Shown here: positions 14,004 to 25,489 of the stretch, in pieces
How the letters are laid out: each line of letters begins with the position of its first letter
Position numbering within the stretch: the stretch's first letter is position 1
Source of the DNA: Monosporascus cannonballus
Taxonomy: Eukaryota; Ascomycota; Sordariomycetes; Xylariales
DNA length: 64,000 nucleotides
Direction of reading: 5' to 3'
Assembly (NCBI GenBank): GCA_004154925.1
Contig: QJNS01000021.1
Location: forward strand, 62,001-126,000
Made by a program: the position numbers and the translations under genes
Notes under the pieces: generated by a model
The model's database searches: none
What the model was told of the DNA's origin: nothing
What the model saw: only the letters and a program-made list of their open reading frames with translations

Positions 14004-15861
14004 ATGTACCGAACAAGCTTACCGGATGAACAAACTTATCGAATAGTTTTTAACATCTTTTAATTACTTAAATTTAATTAACCATTTTTCAATGTCAATA
14101 ATATGGAACGGCTTATAAAAAAAAGCAAGAATAAACTTAGTCATCTAGGCTAAAAAACGAGACCCGACACTTAATTACGTAATATTTAATTTAATTTATA
14201 AAGTCGCCCATTGTACTTTATATAAATGATATATCGATATATCCTCCAAAACCGATATAATTTTTAATTTGCGAAAATTAACGCCGACCGAAAAACATTC
14301 GATTATCGACCGAATTCTGAACCTAGATATACGAATATTTCCTATCCGGCTTTAATATATTAAATATATAATAAATATATTACTTATATAACGCGTTACG
14401 GAATGTATTTTAATTAAATAGACGTCGAACTTTATTAAACGGTAAAAAAAACTCAAAACGCATTTGAATCGAAAATTAAACTATTAAAAAGTATTATGGA
14501 AAAATCCAAAAACATTTCGCAAATAATTTAAGCTTATTCGGGTTATAATCGCAAAATACGGCATTATAAAAAATTTACAATTTTAGCAAAACGAGATTTT
14601 TAATAAGATTTCTTATAATAACGGGCATAGTAATTACTAATATTAAAAAACATAAAAACCTAAATAAACGTAATAAAAAAATAAAAAAGATTATAATTAT
14701 ATAACTTATTAATTCGTAAAATTAGGCATTATTATTATTTATTATTTTAGCTGTGAAAAGCTACCTTAATTTTTAATATCGAAAAAATCCATTACTAGCC
14801 GATTAGAAAATCGGTTTAAATAATAATAATTAAATAACGAACGAACTAGGTTTAAAATAGGTTTAATATTTCGATAAATATATTCGAACACGTGCGAAAA
14901 AATCGAAACGTTTCCTTATTTTCGACGATCACGAAAGCCATTATTCGATAAAATTCGAAAAATATTACGCAAATAACGGCATTATTACGTTTTGTATACT
15001 TATTTTTTATCGGCTTTAATCTTTTGACGTATTTTGCTTTTTTACTTTAAAATGCGCTTATTCGTTTTATATCAAAAATTTAATACGACGCTATTATACT
15101 TATATCGCGAAAAAAGATTTTCTGGCCGGTTTTTATAACGTATTTAAAACTGCTATAACGTTCGAAAATATCAAAGCCGGATTCGTAAAAGCTAGATTTA
15201 TTCCATTCGATTCTAATAACGTTTTATCCGATTTAGAAATTCTTTCAACCATTCTTATACCGATCGCATTGCCGTTTATCTCCGCCGGTTCCGTTCTTTT
15301 CCTCTTTACGAAAACCCCTAAAAATATCCGCGAAATAACAAAACGAGAACGTTACTTATAAAAAAAAATTCAAAAATCACCAAGGTAACTTGCCGACAAA
15401 AATAGTTAAATCGGTTAATCTATTAACGAAAAATACCTTAATATTATTATATCAAAATATTTTTAAAAGAAAAAAATAATTAATTATGCGAAACGAACCA
15501 TATGTTTAACAAACGTCGGAGGATTAAAAATAAACGGCTTTAAAAAGGAGAAAAATTTGCTATACAAAAGGGACAAGCTTTTCTGGCCGAAACAGAAGGT
15601 GGTGGTAAAAAAATACAGCTAACAGCAATTAAAAGTAATCGTCGCAAGAAGGTTAAGACGAAAAAACGGAAATATAGCGTTTGCGACAAGCCCGGACATA
15701 ATACGCGTACTTGTAAAGAAGTTATAAATATATTTAGCCAAAAAAATCCGATTAATTTATGTTATTTTGATATATTATAGTTGATTAATTTGAATTTATT
15801 ATAGAGAGGTGCTAAAAATTATCCGGTGAGCTGGTAAATCCGATGAACTTGTCCAGGACGT
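14004..15861 (+). mobile_element. Element H1: pogo/Fot1-type DNA transposon, full length, RIP-degraded (1858 bp)
   Basis: The two ends are inverted repeats of about 50 bp: the left end (14004-14055) and the reverse complement of the right end (about 15809-15861) agree apart from mostly C/T and G/A changes. In between is a degraded transposase on the plus strand. Near 14275-14360 a CENP-B-type helix-turn-helix segment reads KLTPTEKHSIIDRIL; near 14915-14990 a DDE-superfamily stretch reads like DDHESHYSIEFEKYY. Near 15664-15725 there is a CCHC-knuckle-like stretch (CDKPGHNTRTC) whose first Cys codon appears changed to Tyr. The length suits Fot1-like elements (about 1.9 kb). The region 15490-15730 is less mutated than the rest. 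The target duplication (TA expected) is blurred. It is not mobile in this form. Confidence 0.85.
14260..15730 (+). pseudogene. Degraded pogo/Fot1 transposase of H1
   Basis: Pogo-family transposases bind their own terminal repeats through CENP-B/HTH domains and cut with a DDE/DDD catalytic core. Here the whole domain order can be traced but is broken by many in-frame TAA/TAG codons. In the core the segment corresponding to GWALPP...GK...LPADW is still recognisable around 14715-14830, so the element decayed by point mutation and not by deletion. The ends of the reading frame are approximate. Confidence 0.75.
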
Positions 15862-16085
15862 TAATAATATATAAAAATATAAAGTTACTTATAAATATTA
15901 TAATTACTATATAAAAATTCGCAAAAGCACATTTAGTAATGTTATAAATAATATATTAAAACGAATCGAAAATATATTTATATTTTAAATTTAATATTTA
16001 AAATATTAAAATAATTTGTATATATATTATATAATAATTTTTATGTTTTGAAAATCAGTAATAATATTATTAAGAATTAATAGAA

Positions 16086-17108
16086 AAACGTATAAGTAAA
16101 GTTGTGGAGGTGGGAGTGGCAAATATGGGGTATAGAAACTAAACCGAAACTTTTGCACACCGATTGTATATCGTGAACAGAGCAATGGTAGCTAGTAAGA
16201 ATAGGCCGCTTTTGTGGCAACGCCCCATATAATGCAACGGGGATTTCTAGCCGTGACAGTTGTTCTTATCGGGAGAGAGTGACAGCTGTAGGGTTTAGCC
16301 ATATCAAGCGGAACGGGCTCTGGTGGGGCTGGATCCAGGACAGGTGCAGAATTCTTCTACCCTACCTACCCTTTATATTTGGACGATCTGTCCATATCGC
16401 GGAAGGGCGTCAAGCAAACAAAGACGAGGTTTCCAATAAGGTGTTACGGTTGAAACCAATATGGCATGTCTACTCGTACCATGCGAAATCAGAAACGATA
16501 CCGTACACCCGGATGCCAGGAGGGCCCTGACGTCTTGTGTCTAATGGACAGTTCTACATGCTCATCATGCTCCAAAAATGTTTCTGTTGGCCAAAGCTAG
16601 AACCGGTCTACCTTCATTGGAGCTAGTATTGTGGAAGACATCCCGTAAAAGGGCTTGGGGAGGGCTCAGGGGCCCCCTGCCTCACGACCATATATGCCAA
16701 CGAGACCAAGAGTAAACACGGAGAGCAAATATGCCAGTGAAGAGTTTACGGTCTTCAATATTATGAGCATTTGCGCAACTGTCCATCCCGTATCGCAGCC
16801 TTGACTTGTCTCCTTAGTCTCGACTTGACTATATCCCTTTCATTATATTGATGGAACTCTCGGCGTCTTACTTTACGTATGCGCCTTCATAGAGGGGATA
16901 TTTACTTATAAAGTGCAACCGGTAGAATCCGCAAGATATTTTAACCAGTAGGCAAAAAGGGCGACAGCAAAAAAAGTGAAGACGTATACGAGACACCATA
17001 TTATGGCGCGAAGAAACGTAGAGACGGGATCTTGCGGCTCTAGAAGCGAGCCACATGTGTACGGTGACGCGTAGTGGCTATACATCTATTGTAGCATTCA
17101 TTCCACCC
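16086..17108. other. Left edge of the gene island, no convincing gene
   Basis: Base composition changes abruptly near 16086 from RIP-type AT-rich DNA to normal GC content. The open frames at 16279-16530 (plus, non-ATG start) and 16868-17056 (minus) resemble no protein I know and lack splice or codon support. The stretch just downstream of the VPS36 stop probably holds its 3' untranslated region. Confidence 0.6.
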
Positions 17109-19250
17109 TTATATCAACCCGGTCGACCTCAAGGCTTCGATGATCGGGTCAACTTCCTTCTTCGGCCGGCGACGATACTCTCCAGTATCGATGTAATTCT
17201 CCCAGAACCTCAGGCCCTCTATGCCTTCTTCGCGGCAGAGAACGCCTCGTTCCTCGGCCATCTCGAGCTCCTCCTCGGCGACGCCGATGCTCCAGCCGAA
17301 CCTCTCGGCCGCGTCCTGCGCCGTGACGCCGCGGCCGAACTCCTGCCAGTCCCAGGGGACCTCCCTGTCGGGGGGAATGCTGTGGAGACCACGCAGCCAC
17401 GCCAATATGGCCTTGACGGTGGTGTCATCCGTCCGGTCGCGGCTCTGTACGACCATCACGCCGCTCTTGAAGGTCCGCAAGCGGACTGGGAGCTTGAGCT
17501 TCTCCCACAGGCGCGCGGCCTTCTCGAAGTCGTTCGGACTGACGAGTTCGACGCCACCCCGCGCCCGGTTAAACATTGCCCAGAGGTCGACCAGGCTGAT
17601 GATGCCTCCTGCCTTCTTGAGTACTCCCCGGGCATCATCCGTCAGAAATTCCGCGAGGTTTCGGGACAGCTCGGACAGGTACAGCGATTCCGAGGCCGAG
17701 CCGCTGCCCCCGCCGACAATGTCCTTAGTTGTGATCAGGCCGAGCTGGGTAGCCGACTCAGCAAGCAGAGCATTCGCTTCGGATGAGCCGCTGTCTGGCC
17801 CGCTCTTCAGCTGCCTGGCAAAGGAGTCGGCGAGTGCTTGAACCTCCTTTGCAGAAGCCATCAACGCCTCCAGGTCCTCAAAGGCATTCCCGATGGTCAA
17901 CTCGTTGTTCTTCCGCCTGTCTAAGCCCATCTGCTCCAATCCCGCAATGCCGGCCGTCTTTGCGCGGCCTGCTCCCGGCTTGGCCCCAGCTAGCGGGTCG
18001 GTTCGTCCGTTGTCGCCTAGGCCATTGCTGTTGGGAACGGGAGGCGCTTCTTGTAGGAGCCATTTCCGCTGTGTCATTGCACCCTTCAATTTCTCATAGA
18101 ATATCTTCTCACCCCCATTTCTGAAGGATATCTTGACATTTTCGGGGTTTTCCAAGCCAGCGACGCCGCCGTGTTTGAGCATCGGTCCCGGTGAATCAGT
18201 CCTCGGTTGATCCTGTGGCACCAATATCGGGACATCTTGGGACACAAGAGGAGCACCGCATATCTCGCAGGACAAGAGGGATGGGTGGTTCAGGAAGGTG
18301 CACCGTGGACATTGAAACCCCCCATCTGGCTGTTGAGGTGCTGGTGGTTGTGCCGGGATCCCTGGCTCGGCCCGGAAGCCCCCTTGGCTTCTCGTGTCTC
18401 CCGGCGCCGTGATGTTGTTGCTCCACGGAGTCTGCGACGGAGGCGCGGAAGCACCCGCCTGCCTACTTGTGACATTGGAAATAGCGGCCTTGAGGATGTG
18501 CGTTAGGCTCGGCTTGATACCACAGGCCAAGCAGGGCGGCAGAGGCGTATGCGCGTTCGCGATGGCCGGGTCGAAGTTTGAAGGTGCCGGGTTCGGGAAG
18601 CTGCAAATGGTACAAACCCAGGTAGCGGGGCTGGCTTGCGTCGGTGTCGCAGATGGCGAGCGGATAGCAGCATCAACGCTTGGTGAGGGAGATGCGCCAA
18701 CACCCCCCACAGAGGTTGACGTAGTGGCAGCGGCTCTGGACTGGAGAGAACCTCGTTTCGTGGGTTTCGGAACGAGCGTTACCTTCGCAGAGGACTTGAG
18801 GAATCCAGCCTGTGCAGGTTCTGGTCAGATATAACGGGGGGGGGCTTGATAGATGTATAGAAGCTGGTAGGCATTACATAGAACTCGTATCTTTCCACAT
18901 CCTTAAGGTCCAGACCAACTGAGTGTTTTCTGGGCTCCTTGTCGTCGACGTAGCATATACGATGTGACGTCAAGTAAACATGGCCGTTCTGTTGGTTCGG
19001 CAGCTTGTACTTGCTAATAAGAATATATATCAGAAATTGGCTGATCTACCGGTATTAGGGCCAAACCTAGAACTCCGGGGCCTTCCTATCCGACAAACAC
19101 CCCAAGAGAGGGTATAGGGAGGGTTGTGTAAGTGGTTGAGAAGACTCACCCCTCATAAAGCCCCACATTGTCCTGGACAAAGAGCAACACTTCGTCGGGA
19201 AGGTAAGATGGCCTGAGGGCAGTAGTGAGGTCGATCTGTTTTAGAAACAT
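17109..19250 (-). CDS. VPS36: Vacuolar protein sorting protein VPS36 (ESCRT-II subunit), 3 exons, 645 aa
   Basis: VPS36 is the ESCRT-II subunit that binds ubiquitin and phosphoinositide on endosomes and feeds cargo into multivesicular bodies. Exons on the minus strand: 19250-19150 (starts MFLKQIDLTTALRPSYLPDE), 19013-18878 and 18809-17109. Introns are 136 bp (GTGAGT...TTATTAG) and 68 bp (GTAATG...CTGAC...CACAG); the frame closes at 646 codons including TAA. A GLUE (PH-like) domain occupies residues about 1-105 and resumes at about 302-333 (KISFRNGGEKIFYEKLK). Inserted between are two RanBP2/NZF-type fingers: Cys 145, 148, 172, 175 and Cys 246, 249, 260, 263. The SNF8/EAP30-type winged-helix region follows from about residue 365 to the end. 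The split GLUE with NZF insertions is the yeast and filamentous-fungal arrangement. Translation from the exon 3 frame alone would miss the phosphoinositide-binding half. Large plus-strand frames over this gene are antisense shadows. Confidence 0.95.
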
Positions 19251-20199
19251 CCGTCATATCGGTAAGTATGGGTAGGAATCGATATGTAGGATTTAGGGCT
19301 GGCGGTTGCACGGTTTTATGGTGTATCTGTAGTTGGCCAAATGAGGTCAAAGTTCCCCGGCTTTTTCAGCTCCTTATTCACGGTATACACATGGTTCAAG
19401 GTTAGAGTGGGCCGCCGGGGGGGGGGAAAGGAAGTGGCTTATGGAGCTGCTTGACAGCGATGTCGCTAAGTAGGTAACATTGACGAATCGGCACCACATG
19501 ACTACCTACCTATAGTAGAGATTTGCCGGGAGACTTATTGCGTGCACTGTCTAGTCCACCATTGTTTATTGACCTTCGAGAAGCTGCCAGCCAAATCCAG
19601 CTCGTTCTCAAAATAAAACACCTGTCATACGGGCCGGCATCTACCAACCCTATAATGCTTCCCCCCCGGGGCTTCTGGCTTTGGATGATTGGGCCGCCCA
19701 GAACCAACCCCATTTACAGCAGCCGAGTTGAGTTGTCCCCCGGAGACGACATACATACCACATACATGCGTACCCACACCTCTTTTGTACGTACAATTGC
19801 ATTGATTGATCGATTCACTTCACTAACTAGCGAGCTAGGTATGTAAACGTTAGTGCTAGCGCTATGTAGTTAAGGCGCTGAAAATCTCTCGCGCTCTTGT
19901 GCAGCACAACTCATTCCTCATCCATCCATATTCCGCCTCTCTTTCCCGACTTTCCTCCCTCCTTATTCCACTGATTCTCTGTCAACTCCCTGCCATCCCA
20001 CCATCTTCCCCAATCAACTTTCCATCGCCACAAACAAGCTGTCTTTTGTGTGCTCGTGTCCTTCATTGCAATCGCCATCATTTAGATTCAGTGAAGGTCC
20101 ATCATTAAATCAGGAGCCTTCCATACTCACTAACCCCCACCCCCCTGGCAAGCAACCCGACCATTCAGATTAAGAACACCCAATCGCCCATTCATCACC
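19251..20199. promoter_or_regulatory. Shared divergent 5' region of VPS36 and the THP3-like gene
   Basis: The two start codons face away from each other across 949 bp, so both promoters and 5' untranslated regions must lie here or nearby. Visible features are a run of ten G (19417-19426) and a strongly pyrimidine-rich tract at about 19880-20040 just upstream of the plus-strand gene, of the kind seen near fungal transcription starts. No TATA box in a convincing position was seen. The 107-residue frame at 19523-19846 resembles nothing known and is probably not coding. Confidence 0.6.
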
Positions 20200-21928
20200 A
20201 TGTCTTGGGCAGCATCACCACCGCCGCCTGGTGTCCAGCCGGCATCATACGCCTATCCTGTTGGTATGTCTTTCTCAACAGGCCATCATCATGATCGGCA
20301 TTATTACCAGGACTCTCATCGATATCATCACCAATATCCGTATCTATACTACGGCCATCAGACTGCGTCGCTTGGAAATGATGCTAATGCACCCGCTTCA
20401 GCACCAGCTTATACTCCCGTCACAGTTCGTCAGGGCTTCAGCCAGGCCTATCAATCCCAGCCACAATATTCCTATACCGCTCCTGCTAATCCACCGCAAC
20501 CGCCCGCCGCTCCGGATCAGCAACCAAAAGTTGACTGGCCTGACTCCGTTCGGAGATATGTCCAGAGATCGTTCGAAGACGCTAACAGAGACCCGAGTGT
20601 CACCCGCCCGGAAATGGAAGCAAAACTGAAGGAGGTCATTAGATATACCCAGGAGTCCGGGACCATGTACAATACCAACTGGGACACGATGCCGCTCCCC
20701 CAACAGATGGTCAGGACTGAACGCCACCAGCAGGTGATGGCATCCATGTCAGCTGTAACTGTAAACTCTCCTCAGTCCGCGCAGAGTGGTACCCTTTCTG
20801 CCGCTTCCAACTCGAAGAAGAGAAAGTCTTCTGATCTTGGAGGCTCCGAGCAAACTGTTAGTTCGGTCGCGCCTTGGCGGAGTGCCAAGGCGGCATCTCT
20901 AGAGGACCGGATTACCAATCCGTCACATGACAAGCGCCCGTCCATGGATAGCCCTCTTCCGGCCAAAAGTAAGTTTCAGAAAAATGCCGAGAAACGGCAA
21001 CGTCGAGGTGACGGCGGCTATCAGTCTTCCTACCGGTCCCCGAGTCCCCAACCCCCTTCCGGACCCATAGTCGGCTATTGTACCAACCTCGAGAAGAACT
21101 ATTTCCGTCTGACTTCAGCGCCGAAGCCTTCTGAAGTCCGACCGGAGCACGTCCTGCACCAGACCTTGGACCTCCTCAAGAAGAAATGGCGCAAGGAGAG
21201 CAATTATAACTACATCTGTGAACAGTTCAAGTCACTGCGTCAGGACCTAACTGTCCAGCGCATCCGAAATGAGTTCACCGTTTCCGTCTACGAGATACAC
21301 GCTAGGATTGCACTGGAGAAGGGAGACCTTGGTGAGTATAACCAGTGCCAAACTCAATTGCGTGCGCTCTACGCCTCTGGAATCAAGGGCAATTCGGTCG
21401 AGTTCAAGGCCTATCGTGTCTTATATTTCATTTACACTGCAAATCGGACAGCGTTGAATGACGCTATCGCGGATCTAACCACAGCAGAGAAAGAGGAAAG
21501 GCCAATTAAGCATGCCTTGAATGTACGTTCGTCCTTAGCCTTGGGCAACTACCACAAGTTCTTCCAGCTTTACCTTGACGTCCCCAATATGGGGGCATAT
21601 CTTATGGATATGTTTGTCAGACGGGAACGACTTGCTGCCCTGGCGAATATGTGCAAAGCGTAAGTTTGCCCATTCCCGCACCCCTGGATCCGGCCATTGC
21701 TGACCATCTCACAGCTTCAAACCTGATCTGAAACTACGTTACATTACTGAAGAACTCGCGTTCGAGTCGGATGCTGAAGCTGCCCAGTTCATCATTGATT
21801 ATAACGGCCAGCACCTGCTCCAGGAACGGGACGACCACATCGTCTTCGCTGCTGGTAAAGCAGGACAACTCTTCGAGACCTCAAGAGCGGAAGCCTTCCG
21901 CAGGGTTGACCTCAAGGGCCAGATTTGA
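20200..21928 (+). CDS. THP3: THP3/LENG8-like SAC3-GANP domain protein, 2 exons, 557 aa
   Basis: Yeast Thp3 works with the PCI protein Csn12 in transcription elongation and mRNA maturation; its human relative is LENG8. Exon 1 is 20200-21659 and exon 2 is 21715-21928. The 55-bp intron has GTAAGT, a GCTGAC branch site and CACAG, and splits an Ala codon; total 558 codons with TGA. The first 100 residues are low-complexity (His/Tyr/Gln/Pro-rich). The conserved segment WPDSVRRYVQRSFEDANRD starts near residue 113. A basic, Ser-rich linker with a possible nuclear signal (KKRK, about 206) follows. The SAC3/GANP helical domain runs from about residue 289 (YCTNLEKNYFRLTSAP) to about 500, with exon 2 supplying the C-terminal winged-helix part (ELAFESDAEAAQFI). 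Without the intron the frame would stop two residues into it. The ATG lies in a good context (CACCATGTC). The assignment to THP3 over the paralogous SAC3 rests on the conserved N-terminal motif. Confidence 0.92.
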
Positions 21929-24900
21929 TTCCTTTTCTCCTTTACTTTTTCTCTTTCCGACGCGACGTACGCTTCCCGGCCCCACGATAACACTGATGAG
22001 CCACTTCCAAGACGGCCATATTACCGTAGAACCCGTATTACGTCCCTGAAGCCGCAACACGTGCTTTCCTGCGAGATCGTGTCTGGACGGATACCACAAC
22101 CTGTGAATCTCACACCTCGGCTTGGACCGAGGTTGGCATCTATGAAGCAGCCATCGTGCAACAGCCTCGAATCCTATGATCTCGAGTCATATGACACCGC
22201 ATAGCGCTGTGGTCGGATATTCGTTACGTTTGTCTAGCAATCACAGCAAAACCTCTATATCGTCTCGACAGGTGGTGGATGGTTGGAGGTGATTGTGTCG
22301 CGGGGCGTAGGTGTCGGTGTGGTTGAGGTCTTCTAGATACAAAACGTCGACGCAGCGCTAGGTGACTTGCTTGGGTATCTGTTGCTGCGTAAGGCATGGC
22401 ATGAGGGATTCGGCGTTTCTGGAGAGTGAAGCGATGGTTCTTGTGATACCCTGGCGAGCGAGGCCACAGCCTTGCCCGGCCTGGCATCTGCAGATAGGTC
22501 GGCGGACTGGAGTTCTAAGTAGTGCTTTAGATGACCCGTAGATAAAAGTACACCGTGACTAGTATGGAGAATCTTCTCCCACTGGCCATAATTCATAGTT
22601 GTTGAGAAATCATTTACGACATATTACAGCTCGTAGCGTCACTTACGAGAATCGTCGCTCATCCACGTTGTCTATCCAAATTTCAAGGACTGCCAATAGA
22701 TTCGGTAGAACCTAAGGAGCATTGCAGCCCTCTGCCATGATATTACTTGACACTCCACAGTTCACCTGCCGGCTAGCAATATCCTGGTTGTGTGCTTGCT
22801 GGCCGTCTGGGGCCTGATGACAGATACTTTACCAAGCTGAGACATGCAGCTGCTTGTCGTGTGGCTCGTTTTCATGGAAGCCTCTAAGACATGAGTTCAC
22901 GCTATGTGACTGGTCTGGCAGAACCAAGGATCTGTTTGTGCGGTGGTGGTGCTCAGTCGCTGCTTTGGAGTTAGAACGAACCAGCCCCCGGTTGCTCTGC
23001 CCGGCTTGCACAAGGAGGTAGGTTGACCTCGGGTAGGCAGACGGAGCTATCGGTAGTCTGTGTAATAGATATTGCGTGTGTAGGTAGGTGGGCGTCTGCA
23101 ATTCTCAGTCTCATTGTCGTTGTGGGCGTAAAATTGGAGGATCTTGCTTGTATATGCATACGTAAGATCAGATCATGTTCTTGCAGCGGCGGGCAGTTGG
23201 GTGCGTCGCATTGCGTTGAAGCTATCCATCACCTTCCGCGGGAGTCTGAGCTAAGGTAGGACTACATAGGTAGCCTACACGCCCACCCCGTCCGCCGAGT
23301 GTCCGAGCCCTCTCTTGGTGCTTCTGTGTGGGAGTCACATCATTTACTACCTGTCGCATCAACTACGGCCTAGCGCCATCCCCGCCCACAAGTTTCATGA
23401 TGCTTGGCAACGACAACGGCAGAGAGGTGATCCGGCTGGGGCAGGGGAGCCGCGCGTGAACCCAATTATACAAACATCTAGTTTCCTACATTCCTGTTGG
23501 GACTGTCCCGTCACGGACATGCTTAGAATCTGGTATTCCAACCTGCCTCATGCAGGGATACCAATGGTTGTGGATATCTTCGGTAACTACTTCACGAGGC
23601 GTCCTGTCAAATCACCTTCTTGGTGGGGTTATTTGAATCATCATAGCTACGTGATTGAGGATTACGTCTCCAGGATTATGGCTGGCACGCCTCGACCCAA
23701 AAAGTTGTCTTTAGGATGAGGTGAGGCGGCGCCTCCTCTTTTCCTTCGACCTTTGCCGCAGACGAGGGGAATCCAGGGGCCGAGGCCTCCGGTTGGGCCC
23801 ACGGCTCCCCGAAATATGGTGAGATTCAGCAAAGCACAGAGGGTTGCCACCGATCTTGGGGAAATCGAAAGGCCGGCCAACCTATGTAGTTGGTGGGACA
23901 GCACAGCACGAAAAGGAGGATTGCACGCAATCTATGCGAGACTTTAACGATGGCGCCAAACGGACGCTAGCTCGTTGCTAGGTCTCTCCAGGTATTAGGG
24001 ACAATGGACACTTCTCGACTCCGGGGATGCAAGGGAGGGGCATTCGGGCCGTGCATGATGCTAGAGCTGGCTATGTTACCATTCGAGATCGGAAGGCTGT
24101 TGTCCTTGGCATGATCGTCTTGCAAGCCTAATGCAAGCTGTAAGGTACGCCTTATAGAGTCCAATTGAAGGCGCCCGTCTCGAGGCTTTGTGGCAATTGC
24201 CCCTTTCACCTCCCTTAGAATGTTCCGTGAAACAGAGGAAGCACACCACTTCTCCCCGCCCGCAGTTTCAACCCCAGCGGATCTCACGCCAGACTTTGCA
24301 GTCGTGCTTTGGGCCTAGGCTTTCTACGCATAACTCGGCACGAAAATCTCGGGGCCGCATTCTTCGCACTGACGATGAAATCCTAATCGGGTTAATACGG
24401 TGAGCTCACAGATCGACCGGAAAGACACGCGATGTGATCCGGATCTGCTTGACGATAAGGGTCGATCATTGCACGGACGCTTCTTCACATATTGATTAGA
24501 TGCCGATAAGATGCCGCTCCCGCGTCACGTTGTAGGTACGTATTCCTATTGTGTGATTCGTGGACCTCAGGACCGCCATCCAAGAGACGCGGGAACCAGA
24601 GGATGGTTGAGAACCTGTATCTGTCAGACTCTGCTCTTCGTAGCAAGACACGCATGCTCCTGAAGGCGCTGGAGTCCTGTGCATCATATCAGAAAGGTAT
24701 GGCGAGGTCCGCACCAACAACATGGTCAGAACGTCCGCCGAGCTGACGTTGGCGGACCGAGGATTCGTTTGATTGTGGTGATACCTGTTGGTAGGCTACT
24801 TTGCCGTCCGTGTCGTATAGAGTTGCCGTTTCCTAGCTTACTCTTCAGATCGAAGTCACCTCATAGTGCGTGTAACAGTAGAATACCGTGAGCTGGGTGG

Positions 24901-25424
24901 CTGGGTCTTAAGGAGCATAGGAGTGAATGACAAGTCAGGCAGATCCATAAGGAAGTAGCGAACTCCCACAACCTTGGGAAGATACTGCGATGTTGACAAC
25001 CCAACAGCGCATACAAGCGCCGTTATGATCCGAATCATATACTTACCTATGAAAGTTTTTAATAGGCGACCCGACGGTACGGAGACGGGTAGATCTAACA
25101 GGCATGAGCGTTCCAATTATCAAGTTCCAAGCTTTTCGAGTTGTTGTTACTTGCGTAAGTTCAGAAGGCTCTAACCCCTCAGCACAACGGTCTCTACGAT
25201 GGGTACAATGGGCGCATGCCTAGGCAAGACCGCTGTGGGGGCAGAACGCTGTGGGAAAAATAAGATGCGATCCAGAACATCCTTGACGGACGTCGCTTCG
25301 AGTTCCTATTCTAGTCAAGTACATCTGTCGGTTTTTCCACTCTTCCCTCTTCCGTTTCGTTCTTAGGAATGGAACCTTGCTAGGGGTGTCCCGATATGTC
25401 AATTATTGATACTACTAACTAACA

Positions 25425-25438
25425 AAAAAAAAAAAAAA
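25425..25438. repeat. Poly-A homopolymer
   Basis: A run of 14 A after ACTAAC, in otherwise balanced sequence. No retroposed gene body was recognised upstream, so it is listed as a simple homopolymer. Confidence 0.6.
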
Positions 25439-25471
25439 GTACGTGGTCAAAGCTAAGACTCTCTCGACGTG

Positions 25472-25489
25472 GAGCTCGATGTCGAGCTC
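25472..25489. repeat. 18-nt near-perfect palindrome
   Basis: GAGCTCGATGTCGAGCTC: two 8-nt arms that are exact reverse complements around a TG centre. It could be a dimer-binding site or chance. There is no neighbouring gene within 2 kb that would make a regulatory role obvious. Confidence 0.6.

Noticed and set aside
16279..16530. 83-residue frame at the left island edge
   Set aside because: Non-ATG start and no similarity that I recognise; likely chance.
17055..17786. 243-residue open frame on the plus strand (and 206- and 146-residue frames nearby)
   Set aside because: They lie antisense to the well supported VPS36 exon 3, in GC-rich sequence where long antisense frames are common, and show no domain.
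23315..23719. 134-residue open frame in the gene-poor interval
   Set aside because: It has a non-ATG start, no recognisable domain and no splice partner; not supported as a gene.
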